A DNA stretch of 64,000 bases from assembly GCF_016907235.1 (NCBI RefSeq), contig NZ_JAFBBO010000001.1, positions 3,410,001-3,474,000 of the forward strand, in the 5' to 3' direction. How positions within the stretch are numbered: position 1 is the first letter of the stretch; each line of letters starts with the position of its first letter. Of the stretch, positions 1 through 7,737 are shown piece by piece. Source of the stretch: Oerskovia jenensis. Its GTDB lineage: Bacteria; Actinomycetota; Actinomycetes; Actinomycetales; Cellulomonadaceae. The notes below the pieces were generated by a model. It was given only the letters and a program-made list of their open reading frames with translations, did not search any database and was not told the origin of the DNA. Position numbers and translations under genes: made by a program.

Positions 1-105
1 GAGATAGCCGCACTGGTGGTTTCGATCCTGACGCTGATCGTCACGATCTACCAAGCCTGGAACAGCAGGCCGAAGAAACCACCGAAGGGTCGTCACAGGA
101 AGTGA
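1..105 (+). CDS. C-terminal fragment of a small membrane protein (cut by window edge)
   Basis: The frame is open from base 1 to a TGA at 103-105 and gives 34 residues. They form one hydrophobic segment (IAALVVSILTLIVTIYQAW) followed by a Lys/Arg/Pro-rich tail, as expected for the end of a small membrane-anchored protein. It lies at the left end of the prophage, among accessory genes. The start is outside the window and I do not recognise the family. Confidence 0.5.
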   Translation, partial: EIAALVVSILTLIVTIYQAWNSRPKKPPKGRHRK

Positions 106-110
106 CGGAC

Positions 111-141
111 GGGCCGGGGGTAGAACAAGTACCCCCGGCCC
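111..141. terminator. Perfect 12-bp GC-rich hairpin
   Basis: GGGCCGGGGGTA at 111-122 pairs without mismatch with TACCCCCGGCCC at 130-141 around a 7-base loop. It sits just after the stop at 105 and before the next probable start at 186. No T-tract follows, so it is either a GC-type actinobacterial terminator or a processing/attenuation hairpin. Confidence 0.6.
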
Positions 142-185
142 GGGACCCATCCTCCCACCTGGAGACACGAGGAAGGAAGAGACAG

Positions 186-365
186 ATGAGGAAGTACCTG
201 CACGACCCAGGCGTCCGCGCCGCCGCGGTCTCCGGCATCACCATCGCCACGCTCGCGGTGTTCTTCGCCGATGCCTACCCCGCGGCCTGGATCGCTCTCG
301 GCGTCGCATGGGTCGCCGCGACCAGCCTCGCCCTGTGGTGGGCCCACCGCAAGGCGGCCGACTGA
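186..365 (+). CDS. Small two-helix membrane protein, holin-like size
   Basis: This 59-residue protein has a short charged N-terminus and two hydrophobic segments (about residues 12-27 and 33-51), then a basic C-terminus. I chose the ATG at 186 because a purine-rich Shine-Dalgarno stretch (aggaaggaagag) precedes it; a longer frame from GTG 102 would run through the hairpin at 111-141. The stop at 363-365 overlaps the next ATG at 365. Size and topology fit a small phage holin or accessory membrane protein, but there is no diagnostic motif. Confidence 0.55.
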   Translation: MRKYLHDPGVRAAAVSGITIATLAVFFADAYPAAWIALGVAWVAATSLALWWAHRKAAD

Positions 366-607
366 TGCCCCGCCCCGGCGAGCGGCGCGTAGCCGCAGCA
401 ACCAAGGTCTCCGAGGCCGACAGCGACGAGCTCAAGGCCATCGCCGCCGCCGCCGGGGTGGCGCAGTCCGACGTCGTGCGGGCGGGCGTCGAGCTCGTCC
501 TGCGCGGCGTCGACCGCGACCGCCTCATCGACTACCTCACCGACGTCGGACGTGAGAGCCCCAGTGGAGCTCTCACGCCAGAGCGGAGGGCTGGTCTTGT
601 CGGGTAG
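365..607 (+). CDS. Small putative ribbon-helix-helix-like protein
   Basis: 80 residues. The ATG overlaps the previous stop (TGATG), so the two genes are probably co-translated. A basic N-terminus leads into an Ala-rich helical region (SEADSDELKAIAAAAG, then QSDVVRAGVELVL), which resembles the helix spacing of ribbon-helix-helix DNA-binding proteins. That resemblance is an impression from residue pattern. The C-terminal 20 residues look unstructured. Confidence 0.45.
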   Translation: MPRPGERRVAAATKVSEADSDELKAIAAAAGVAQSDVVRAGVELVLRGVDRDRLIDYLTDVGRESPSGALTPERRAGLVG

Positions 608-666
608 GCGCCCTTGGCAGCCCTACTGATGACGTCGGCGCATGCTCATACATGTAGCATCGCGCC

Positions 667-1089
667 ATGGGTTTGGGTGATTGGATCGCCGCCGGCGGAG
701 TCGCCGTTGCGATTGTTGCAGTCTTGGTCGCGTGGGCCGTCGGGCGTAGAAGGTCACCAGAGCTGGCGGTCGAGGCAAAGTGGTCGCCCTCTCCTCAGTG
801 GGCGGTAGCGACCAGTACGGGCATGCGGTCGGGGAACTTCCGCCCAGGCCACTGGGTCCTCGAGTGTCGGGCGCGAGGTGACATGTGGGATGTCAAGGCC
901 GACAGAGTCGAAGGTGCCATCGTGAAGGACAACCTCACCCGCCGCCTACTTGCTGATGGCGAAGTCGCGACACTGACCATCCGCCCCGCATCGGGGACCA
1001 CACAGGTGCGTGTGACCTGGCACGGACGAGGCTCAGGGTGGTCACGCCGTCGTCGTCGCTACACATGGAAGAACCGCACCGACTCCTGA
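667..1089 (+). CDS. Membrane-anchored protein of unknown function
   Basis: 140 residues. An N-terminal transmembrane segment (about residues 6-26) is followed by a basic stop-transfer RRR, then a polar domain with beta-type composition (WVLECRARGDMWDVKADRV, ATLTIRPASGTTQVRVTW) and an Arg-rich tail. The arrangement suggests a bitopic protein with its bulk in the cytoplasm. It is separated from a convergent membrane-protein gene only by a shared 23-bp-stem terminator. Position at the prophage edge fits a lysogenic-conversion gene. No family recognised. Confidence 0.6.
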   Translation: MGLGDWIAAGGVAVAIVAVLVAWAVGRRRSPELAVEAKWSPSPQWAVATSTGMRSGNFRPGHWVLECRARGDMWDVKADRVEGAIVKDNLTRRLLADGEVATLTIRPASGTTQVRVTWHGRGSGWSRRRRRYTWKNRTDS

Positions 1090-1096
1090 ACTTGAC

Positions 1097-1154
1097 CTCA
1101 CACGACGAACGGCCCCGCCCTCCCGAGGGAAGGCGGGGCCGTTCGTCGTGTGAG
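1097..1154. terminator. Bidirectional terminator, perfect 23-bp stem
   Basis: Bases 1097-1119 are exactly complementary to 1132-1154 across a 12-base loop. It lies between the ends of two convergent genes (stop at 1089 on +, stop at 1156 on -) and so can end both transcripts. Confidence 0.85.
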
Positions 1155-1155
1155 C

Positions 1156-1758
1156 CTAGTTGTGTCGCTCGACGGGTACAGCAGCGAGTTCGAGCTCGCG
1201 CTGCGTCAGAGCGAACGTTCGCTTGAGGACCATCGCGAGGGTGATCACGAAGTGTGCCAGGAAGAACAGGGCGATCGCGGTGAACGAAGCTGGTTGTACG
1301 GGCTGGATGATCGGCTGGCCAGGGATCGGGGCGATCCCTGCGGGAAGCATGAACTCGCCTGCCGTCAGGATGATGGTGAGGACGATCGAGATGAGGACGC
1401 TGTACGACACGTTCGCCGAGAGCTCGGAGAGGACCTTGACGCGGCGAAGAATCCTGGTCGTGACGCCACCTTGTTCGGCACTTGCGGCGGTCCCAGCCGC
1501 CATCTCGAGCACCAGGATCAGGAGCGCGAAGAGGAGCCCGCCCAGTACAGAACTGGCCGCGAGCAGTCCTGACGTCGACCCCACGGCGACCCCGGTCCAG
1601 AAGGGCAAACTGCACACCACGGCGGGTGCTCCGAGGAAGAGTGCGTAGTCACCAGCCTTGGGTCTGCCGTTCCGGTTGTCGTAGAGGGTCCGGTAGTGCT
1701 TCTTGACGATGTCGCGAGGGTCGATCTTCTCGGCGATGTCGCGAGGGTCGATCTTCAC
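1156..1758 (-). CDS. Polytopic membrane protein, probable partner of the upstream gene
   Basis: 200 residues with about four hydrophobic segments (near residues 41-58, 64-88, 116-138 and 160-180), so probably a four-pass membrane protein. The N-terminus holds a near-exact tandem repeat, KIDPRDIAE then KIDPRDIVK, before the cytoplasmic stretch. The gene follows the 1785-2720 gene on the same strand with a 26-base gap, so they probably form one operon ended by the 1097-1154 terminator. A soluble protein plus a membrane partner on a prophage edge is typical of exclusion or defence cargo; that role is inference. Confidence 0.6.
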   Translation of the reverse strand: MKIDPRDIAEKIDPRDIVKKHYRTLYDNRNGRPKAGDYALFLGAPAVVCSLPFWTGVAVGSTSGLLAASSVLGGLLFALLILVLEMAAGTAASAEQGGVTTRILRRVKVLSELSANVSYSVLISIVLTIILTAGEFMLPAGIAPIPGQPIIQPVQPASFTAIALFFLAHFVITLAMVLKRTFALTQRELELAAVPVERHN

Positions 1759-1784
1759 GGTCTCCGCCTTTCGTGGCTGAGGTC

Positions 1785-2720
1785 CTACCCGTCCAGGATA
1801 GTCAGGTAGTCGAGGGCCGCCTCTCGGAGCGACTCATACGTAGGGTTCCCGTACTCGTCCTCCTTCACGCGAGAGGTGACATCGTAGCCGCCGCGTGGGA
1901 CATGCTTTCCCTTCATGATCAGCGTGTGATCGCGGCCGTTGCCGTCTCGGAAGGTCGTCGACACTTCGTCGTACTCCTCCCCCTGGAAGGTGAGCAGGTG
2001 GCTGAGGTCGGCGTCGTCCTTGAGGGCCGACTTGAGACCTGTCTTCTTGAGGAACCCCATGCGTCCAGCGGCTTGGATCGTCGTGACGATCTTGCCGAGA
2101 TCGCCGGCGCGTAGCCACTGGTTCTCCGAGGCGGCGAAGTCGCTGGGCTTCCGGTAGCGGGTCAAGGTGACCTTCTTGAGGCTCTCCTCTTCCAGCAGGC
2201 GCTTCTGGAAGCCCTCGGGAATCGTGCGAGGCATGTCGACCTTGTAGTCGGGGTGGCGCTGGGCAAACCAGGTGGTGAAGCGAGTCCAGAACTTGGTCTT
2301 GACGCCTCGCCCCTTGGGGGAGTGGGCGACGAGGAATCCGTGCCGGTGAGTGCCCGGGAGCTGTAGGAGCATCAGAACTGGGATGAGCTCTGCGTGTTCG
2401 GGCTGGCGTTGGAACACGACCTCGGCGCCCAGTGCATCGTCATCGGTCCGGACGAGTTCGCTTGTGACGCCCATCTCCCCAGCCTTGACCCAGGCAGCGA
2501 GCACGCCAGGAGCATCAGGAGTCGGGGAGTAGACCTGGTCGACGCGTGCGGCCGCTTCGGCCTCCGGGTCGTGCCAGTCCTTGTGCTCGGGAGCCCTCAA
2601 GAACGCCTCAAATTCGGCCAGGAGGTCCGCGCCGTTGCCGTCGAAGTTACCGAGGAGAAGCGTCTCCTTGCTCTGCTTCTTCCGCACGGTGATCATGTAC
2701 GCGTTCAGAATGTGTGCCAC
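1785..2720 (-). CDS. Unrecognised soluble protein, putative prophage cargo
   Basis: 311 residues with no signal peptide or membrane segment. The N-terminus (HILNAYMITVRKKQSKETLL) and the whole chain look like a folded cytoplasmic protein rich in charged residues, with a middle region (VLMLLQLPGTHRHGFLVAHS) that may form a core strand. I see no nucleotide-binding or nuclease motif. It is the first gene of a two-gene leftward operon with a four-pass membrane protein, between the phage lysis genes and the predicted attL. Composition is less extreme in G+C than the phage structural genes. Confidence 0.6.
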   Translation of the reverse strand: MAHILNAYMITVRKKQSKETLLLGNFDGNGADLLAEFEAFLRAPEHKDWHDPEAEAAARVDQVYSPTPDAPGVLAAWVKAGEMGVTSELVRTDDDALGAEVVFQRQPEHAELIPVLMLLQLPGTHRHGFLVAHSPKGRGVKTKFWTRFTTWFAQRHPDYKVDMPRTIPEGFQKRLLEEESLKKVTLTRYRKPSDFAASENQWLRAGDLGKIVTTIQAAGRMGFLKKTGLKSALKDDADLSHLLTFQGEEYDEVSTTFRDGNGRDHTLIMKGKHVPRGGYDVTSRVKEDEYGNPTYESLREAALDYLTILDG

Positions 2721-2810
2721 GTTGGCCCCCTCGCTATCGCGGGGAGCGTACCGGAACGTGATGCCCGCCGAGCAGCGACCGTCACGCCGTGGACAAGTTC
2801 CGACCAGAAT

Positions 2811-3173
2811 TCACCCGGCCAGCGGTGCGCCGGACGTCGGCGGCACGTACTCCTCGAGGACGCCGATCTCCGCGTCGTGAACGTACACCGGGGTCTGTGC
2901 GGAGCCGAGGACGAGTCGGGTGAGCCAGTCGGGGATGCGGGGTTCGGCCCAGCGCCACAGGGCGTACCAGGCGGCGATGGCCGCGGCGGTGACGAGTGCG
3001 AGCGTGGTCTCGGAGCTGAGCCAGTCGGCGAGGGCGGTGCCGAGGTCGCCGGGGAGGTGCGGGGTGGTCGCGCGCAGGATCGCGGCGACGGCCGAGCCCC
3101 ACAGGACCGGGACGACGGTGCGCAGGTAGGACACGGCGCGGTCGGAGATCGGGTGCGTAGGAATGGTGGTCAT
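2811..3173 (-). CDS. Putative holin
   Basis: 120 residues directly downstream of the M23 endolysin gene. It has two likely membrane segments (about residues 19-36 and 55-74, the second LALVTAAAIAAWYALWRWA), then a cytoplasmic tail. Holins permeabilise the inner membrane so that the endolysin can reach the peptidoglycan. The assignment rests on position and topology, since holins have little sequence conservation. Confidence 0.6.
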   Translation of the reverse strand: MTTIPTHPISDRAVSYLRTVVPVLWGSAVAAILRATTPHLPGDLGTALADWLSSETTLALVTAAAIAAWYALWRWAEPRIPDWLTRLVLGSAQTPVYVHDAEIGVLEEYVPPTSGAPLAG

Positions 3174-3186
3174 GGTCGATCCCTTC

Positions 3187-3882
3187 TCAGCGGTGGAGGT
3201 AGCGCTTGGTGGCGGTGTCGTAGCCCTCGGCGCTGACGCCGACGACGGGGATGCCGGCGCGCTGGTAGGCCGCGTAGTCGGGGCCAGAGACGGCCGAGCC
3301 GATGCCGCCGAGGACGAGCATCACAGCGCCGGTCTTGTTGTCACGGATGAGCAGCATGTCGTCCTCCTGGACGGGGGTGAGAGGGGCAGGGCGCCCCGGA
3401 ATGGTGGGAGTGCTGACCTGGCCCATGCTCGCGCCGGGGCGCGAGACGGTCGTGGTGGTGAGGTCGATGCCGCGTGCCCGCAGGTACGGGACGGGGTCGA
3501 CCTGGCGGCCGTCGACGAGGACCTCGAAGTGCAGGTGGACGGTCGGGGCGCCGGAGTTGGAGGCCGCGGCGACGCGCTGCCCGCCGGCGACCCGGGCCCC
3601 GGCGGCGACGGCGATCCCGGCGCGCTGCATGTGCGCGTACCGGGTCCACACGCCGCCACCGTGGTCGAGCTCGAGGACCCACGCGCCGAGCGGCGTCTTG
3701 TAGATGCGGCGCACGGTGCCGGGCGCGGCGGCGTAGATGTCGGATGAGACGCCGCTGGTCCCGGCGCGCAGGTCGACACCGAGGTGGTCGCGGGACGCGT
3801 TTGGCGCGCCCGGGATCGGGCCGCGAGGGCCGAACGGGCTGGTGATCTTCCCGCTGGGGGCGTTGGGACGGTGCCACGACAT
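3187..3882 (-). CDS. Phage endolysin, M23 zinc endopeptidase
   Basis: 231 residues. The N-terminal two thirds is a lysostaphin/M23 peptidase: GKITSPFGPRG, the zinc ligands H33 and D37 in DHLGVD, a central RYAHMQ, and the HLHFE motif near residue 118. M23 enzymes cut peptide cross-bridges of peptidoglycan. The C-terminal ~60 residues (from about QEDDMLLIRD) form a separate small domain, probably for cell-wall binding. No signal peptide is present, so export needs a holin. It lies in the lysis cassette between the coiled-coil membrane protein and the putative holin. Confidence 0.88.
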   Translation of the reverse strand: MSWHRPNAPSGKITSPFGPRGPIPGAPNASRDHLGVDLRAGTSGVSSDIYAAAPGTVRRIYKTPLGAWVLELDHGGGVWTRYAHMQRAGIAVAAGARVAGGQRVAAASNSGAPTVHLHFEVLVDGRQVDPVPYLRARGIDLTTTTVSRPGASMGQVSTPTIPGRPAPLTPVQEDDMLLIRDNKTGAVMLVLGGIGSAVSGPDYAAYQRAGIPVVGVSAEGYDTATKRYLHR

Positions 3883-3905
3883 GGTCTGCCTCCTGGCATG
3901 ACGAA

Positions 3906-3933
3906 GGCCCCGACGCGGTTCGCGTGCGGGGCC
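3906..3933. terminator. GC-rich hairpin before the endolysin gene
   Basis: GGCCCCGACGCG (3906-3917) pairs with CGCGT/CGGGGCC (3921-3933, one bulged G) across a 3-base loop. It lies between the 3949-4260 gene and the endolysin, and may partly terminate tail-operon transcription or shape the lysis mRNA. Confidence 0.5.
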
Positions 3934-3948
3934 GTGGGTGGGGTGAGG

Positions 3949-4260
3949 TCAGGGTGCGCCCGGGACGATGCGCACGAGCGTGAGCAGGACCGCCAGGAGC
4001 GATCCGAGCCCGACGATGGATGACACGACGACCGAGGCGATGGTCCAGCCCGAGGTCCCTGCGCGGGTGCCGGCAGCGGCGGCCTGCTGCAGCTCGCCGA
4101 TGCTCACGGAGTGCGCGGCGGCGGTGCGGTCGGTCGCGTCGAGGCGGCGGGCGTGCTCCTCGAGGCGGGCGGTCTGCACGGCCAGGGCCGCGTCGACCTT
4201 GCCCTCGAGGCGAGCGAGGGTCACGGGGACGGATTCGGCCTGCTGTTCGGGTGGGGTCAC
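3949..4260 (-). CDS. Coiled-coil membrane protein of the lysis region (XhlA-like arrangement)
   Basis: 103 residues from a GTG at 4260 that overlaps the upstream stop (GTGA). An N-terminal helical segment with heptad-like spacing (LARLEGKVDAALAVQTARLEEHARRL) is followed by a C-terminal membrane helix (about residues 72-97). This layout matches small phage lysis-accessory or second-holin proteins. It precedes the endolysin in the leftward operon. Confidence 0.55.
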   Translation of the reverse strand: MTPPEQQAESVPVTLARLEGKVDAALAVQTARLEEHARRLDATDRTAAAHSVSIGELQQAAAAGTRAGTSGWTIASVVVSSIVGLGSLLAVLLTLVRIVPGAP

Positions 4261-4808
4261 GGGGCCCACCCGAATGCCGTCACGTGGACTCGGACGGTGC
4301 TGCCTGCGGCCATGCCAGGCCAGACGAGGCGCACGTTCGTGGCCGTGACGCCGTTGGAGTCGACGACCGGATTGACGGATGCGCCCTGGACGGTGGTCGG
4401 GTGGACGATCGGCGCCTTGGCAAATGCTGTCGGGAAGTTCACCGTCAGGACCCCGTTCGCGCCGACATTGTCCTGGACGGGGAACGTCTGGATGAGGGGG
4501 ACGGCGCCTGCGGGCGGGCTTGTGCCGTCGGCCGCGCGGATCACCATGCGCCGGTCGACGGCCTCCCACGTGGTGCCGTCGACTGTGCGTTCCAGTGCTC
4601 CGCTGGATCCGCCGTCGGTGCGGTGGGCGTACAGCGGCTCGGACGCAGTGGGATTGAGCGTGGCGGCGAGGGCGTCGCGGGCGGTCTTGTTCGGGACGGG
4701 CACGATGATGCGCCCCTCGAGCGAGGCGCCGAGAGCTCGCAGATCGCCGTCGGGGTCGAACGGGTCGGTGCCGGCGGGGACGTCGAGGCCGGTGGGTGTG
4801 GTCGCCAT
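4257..4808 (-). CDS. Minor tail / virion-associated protein
   Basis: 183 residues from the ATG at 4808, which has GGAGG at 4816-4820; the longer frame would run into the upstream gene. The N-terminus (DGDLRALGASLEGRIIVPV) is typical of short phage tail-fibre-like proteins, and the C-terminal half is predicted beta-rich (NFPTAFAKAPIVHPTTVQGA), like receptor-facing tail tip proteins. It overlaps the downstream gene by 4 bases. Confidence 0.5.
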   Translation of the reverse strand: MATTPTGLDVPAGTDPFDPDGDLRALGASLEGRIIVPVPNKTARDALAATLNPTASEPLYAHRTDGGSSGALERTVDGTTWEAVDRRMVIRAADGTSPPAGAVPLIQTFPVQDNVGANGVLTVNFPTAFAKAPIVHPTTVQGASVNPVVDSNGVTATNVRLVWPGMAAGSTVRVHVTAFGWAP

Positions 4809-4809
4809 G

Positions 4810-5721
4810 TCAGCGCCTCCAGTCGAGCTGTAGCTGCCCGGAGGCAGGGTCGGAGCCGACACCAGCGATGCCGACGTAGGGGGAGCCGGTCACGGCGATG
4901 CCGCCACCGGAGATGAGCGCCTGACCCCACTCGGTGGGGATCGTCACCCAGCCGGGCCCGGCGTTCGGACCGAGGGTGATGTCGTGAGGTCCGGCGGCGC
5001 GGTTGACGTCGCCGTCGGGGCGGCCGGGGTTGGTGTGCCGGTACAGGTGCAGGGCGGCTGCACCGTTGTAGTTGCCGATGCGCAGGCGCGCGCCGAGGCG
5101 GATGCGGGCACCGGTGATGGTGGCGCCCGCGAGCTGGGACGCCGCGGCCCCGTAGAACCACGCGCCGCGGTTCTCGCGTGCGGACCCGTAGCGCCACTGG
5201 TAGACGTCCGTCCCGGCCCACGCCCAGCTGCCGCCGACCTGCCACGACCCGGAGTCGATCGCGGTGACCGTGAGGGTGCCGGACGTCGAGACGGGCGGGG
5301 GCTCGGGCGCGGTCCCGCCGCCGCCAGGCAGGGGCGGGGGGATCGTGGCGGCGGCCGAGGGCCAGATCCACGGGGCCGTGGACTGCCAGTCCAGGCGCAC
5401 CAGGGACCCGATCGAGGGGGCGGTGCCGACGTACCGGCACTGCAGGAGCCCTGCGGTCGTGGTGACCGGCACGGTCCCCGAGGTCGCGGCGCCCTGCACC
5501 GTCCCGGTCAGGGGGCGCAGGCCGTCGCGGATGACCGGACCCAGGACGACGGCCTCACCGTCGACCATCAGGACCCGGACCGGGTCGCCCACGGTCGGGA
5601 TGTACCCGGCCGGCCACGCGACAGGGGGCGTGGAGCCGTCGATGTTGACCGCGTGCCCCGGGACGCCCTCGAGCGTCACGACGACCCCGGCGCGCAGGCG
5701 CACGACGGACAGGTCACCCAC
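4810..5721 (-). CDS. Minor tail protein
   Basis: 303 residues. An N-terminal OB/SH3-like region (residues 1-120) has repeated short beta strands. A Pro-rich linker (PPPLPGGGG and EPPPVS, about 127-143) joins it to a C-terminal carbohydrate-binding-like beta domain with many Trp and Tyr (SWAWAGTDVYQWRYG). Such two-part proteins sit at the distal tail of actinobacterial siphophages. Its start overlaps the end of the upstream tail gene. Confidence 0.6.
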   Translation of the reverse strand: MGDLSVVRLRAGVVVTLEGVPGHAVNIDGSTPPVAWPAGYIPTVGDPVRVLMVDGEAVVLGPVIRDGLRPLTGTVQGAATSGTVPVTTTAGLLQCRYVGTAPSIGSLVRLDWQSTAPWIWPSAAATIPPPLPGGGGTAPEPPPVSTSGTLTVTAIDSGSWQVGGSWAWAGTDVYQWRYGSARENRGAWFYGAAASQLAGATITGARIRLGARLRIGNYNGAAALHLYRHTNPGRPDGDVNRAAGPHDITLGPNAGPGWVTIPTEWGQALISGGGIAVTGSPYVGIAGVGSDPASGQLQLDWRR

Positions 5722-6889
5722 GGCGAACCCGGGCCGCGACAGTCTCCAGCGCCTCGGCTGAGACCCGGACGGTGAGGGTCATCTTCTTCGCCGGGGTCGT
5801 GCCGGAGTCGGACGTGGCCGAGGTCATGCGCATCCCGACCACCCGTCCTTCCAGTGGCAGCTCACCAGCGACGGTCGCCGCGATCACGATCACCCGGTCC
5901 TGAATCTGCAGGCCGGGGTGGGTCAGGCACGTCACGGGCAGGTCGACCTCACCGGAGGCGATGCGGTTCGTCAGCACGGTTGCCGCGTCGGCGTCGACCC
6001 CGGCCTGTGTGGTCGCGATCGAGCGGTGGAAGATGGGGACGCGCCCGAACGGGCCGCCCCAGCGCAGGGGCCCGGCGTTGAGGTACGCGCGCCCGATCAG
6101 CGGTTGTCCGTCCTGGGTCTGTCCGGTGCTGATCGCGCCGTTGTACATGCCCTCGTCGGACAGTGACCGGGCCAGACCTACCAGGACTCCGTCCTCGCCG
6201 CCGGCCAGTGTCCACACCGGGCCGACCCCGGCGGCGGGCACGATCTCCAGCGCGCCGTCCGGACCCATCCGGTACACGGCGCCGATCGCGGACAGCAGGT
6301 CCTCGACCGCGTCCATGCGTGACTCGCCGTACACCAGCGAGCCGGGCACCGGGCCGTCGACCACGTCAGGGTGGGCGACTACGGGGCAGATGTCGCGCAG
6401 CAGGCGCCGCACCTCCGTGACGCAGGTCGACTCGGTGACGACCTCGGCGTCGAGCCGGTCCATGACGATCGTCGCGGTCTGCTCGTCGGCCTGGATCGTG
6501 ACCGACCCACCGCCCGCGACTCGCACGGCCCGCCCGTCGTCGAGGTTGTACGTCAACCACGTCTCCCGGGGGTCCGGGCGACGGATCCGCCACCACCCCA
6601 GCGGCACACGAACCCCGGACAGGCCCGAGATCCACGTCACCTGTAGCCGCGAACCACCGGGACCTAGCGGGTCCGACATGCCCCATGGTGCAAGCGTGCC
6701 GTCCGGGTCCGCGACCGTGATCGTGGCCTGTCCCTGGACCTGACGGTCCGCGTCATGGGCCAACGACCACGCCGACGCCTGCAGGTCCCGAGCAACGACC
6801 TGCCCGTCGCGCCAGGCATGAACCTCGAGCCGGTCACCCTGCGTCGTGCCAGCAATCTCCGCGTCGAGCTCGGTGGACTGCACGCGCAT
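5714..6889 (-). CDS. Distal tail / tail-tip protein (gp27-like fold suspected)
   Basis: 391 residues from the ATG at 6889, whose codon overlaps the upstream stop (4-base overlap). The sequence reads like the tail-associated hub proteins of siphophages: LEVHAWRDGQVV, an ADPDGTLAPW turn, a central Thr/Ser-rich domain (DAVEDLLSAIGAVYRMGPDG), and C-terminal strands with KKMTLTVRVS. Position, just after two genes downstream of the tape measure, supports the role. No lytic motif is visible. Confidence 0.65.
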   Translation of the reverse strand: MRVQSTELDAEIAGTTQGDRLEVHAWRDGQVVARDLQASAWSLAHDADRQVQGQATITVADPDGTLAPWGMSDPLGPGGSRLQVTWISGLSGVRVPLGWWRIRRPDPRETWLTYNLDDGRAVRVAGGGSVTIQADEQTATIVMDRLDAEVVTESTCVTEVRRLLRDICPVVAHPDVVDGPVPGSLVYGESRMDAVEDLLSAIGAVYRMGPDGALEIVPAAGVGPVWTLAGGEDGVLVGLARSLSDEGMYNGAISTGQTQDGQPLIGRAYLNAGPLRWGGPFGRVPIFHRSIATTQAGVDADAATVLTNRIASGEVDLPVTCLTHPGLQIQDRVIVIAATVAGELPLEGRVVGMRMTSATSDSGTTPAKKMTLTVRVSAEALETVAARVRRG

Positions 6890-7737
6890 CAGGGGACCTC
6901 CGGGTCTCGGGACCAGTCGATGTACGTCGCGCCAGGCCGGGTGGCCTTGACGGCGTTGTAAGAACGCGGGGACCACAAGGCCCGGACCTGGTCGTAGGTC
7001 CACCACGGGATGGCGATCCGCATCGCCGTCGGACGCACCTGGGTCACCGACAGTGCCCAGTCGTTGCGGAAGCCGAGGAGCCCACCCACAACAGGGACCT
7101 CCTCGACGTCGCCCGCGGTGACATGCGCGACGGCGTCAAGGGGGATGTCGGACGGCAATCCGCGGATGACGACCTGCCCCGACGAATCGAGCAGATCACG
7201 CATGGCGTTGATGAGCGCTCCCTGCGACGCTGCGACCGCTCGGAGTGCGAGCGGCACGCCGGCCGGGGCCTGACGGACGCCGATGGACGCGACGGGATAG
7301 CGGGCGCCCTCGACAGTCGTGAGGTCCACGGCCTGGCGTCGCACGATCCGCGTGGCCGTGCCGGTCATCAGCATCAGCCCAGCTCCGGTACGAACGCACT
7401 CCACCTGAACCGCGCCCCTCGGGTTGAGAGGATCTTGGATCCACACCCAGGTAGACAGGACAGTGATTGTCGCCTCGAGCGGCGACGGCGTCAACGCACC
7501 CGAGTGCACGACCAGGCGATACGTCGCCTGGACGTTCAGTGGCGGGACGTGGTCACGGAAGAAGTCGCCTCCCGTGACCACGACGCGCTCAGCGCCGCGG
7601 ACCCCGTGCCACGTTCGGCCCGAGTCCCACGACACCTGCACGCTGACGACCGAGTCCCCCGAAGGGGCCAACCCTGTCACCGTCACACCGACCTGCGGCG
7701 CCCCCGAATCGGGGAGGACTTCCACCGAGATGCCCAT
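6889..7737 (-). CDS. Distal tail protein / minor tail protein
   Basis: 282 residues. I chose the ATG at 7737 because it overlaps the stop of the tape-measure gene (ATGA); the open frame extends upstream only as a shadow of that gene. The N-terminus resembles an Ig-like beta domain (VSVQVSWDSGRTWHG). The rest is beta-rich with an alpha segment (ALRAVAASQGALINAMRDLL). Directly following the tape measure, it is in the usual position of the distal tail (Dit) protein. Confidence 0.65.
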   Translation of the reverse strand: MGISVEVLPDSGAPQVGVTVTGLAPSGDSVVSVQVSWDSGRTWHGVRGAERVVVTGGDFFRDHVPPLNVQATYRLVVHSGALTPSPLEATITVLSTWVWIQDPLNPRGAVQVECVRTGAGLMLMTGTATRIVRRQAVDLTTVEGARYPVASIGVRQAPAGVPLALRAVAASQGALINAMRDLLDSSGQVVIRGLPSDIPLDAVAHVTAGDVEEVPVVGGLLGFRNDWALSVTQVRPTAMRIAIPWWTYDQVRALWSPRSYNAVKATRPGATYIDWSRDPEVP

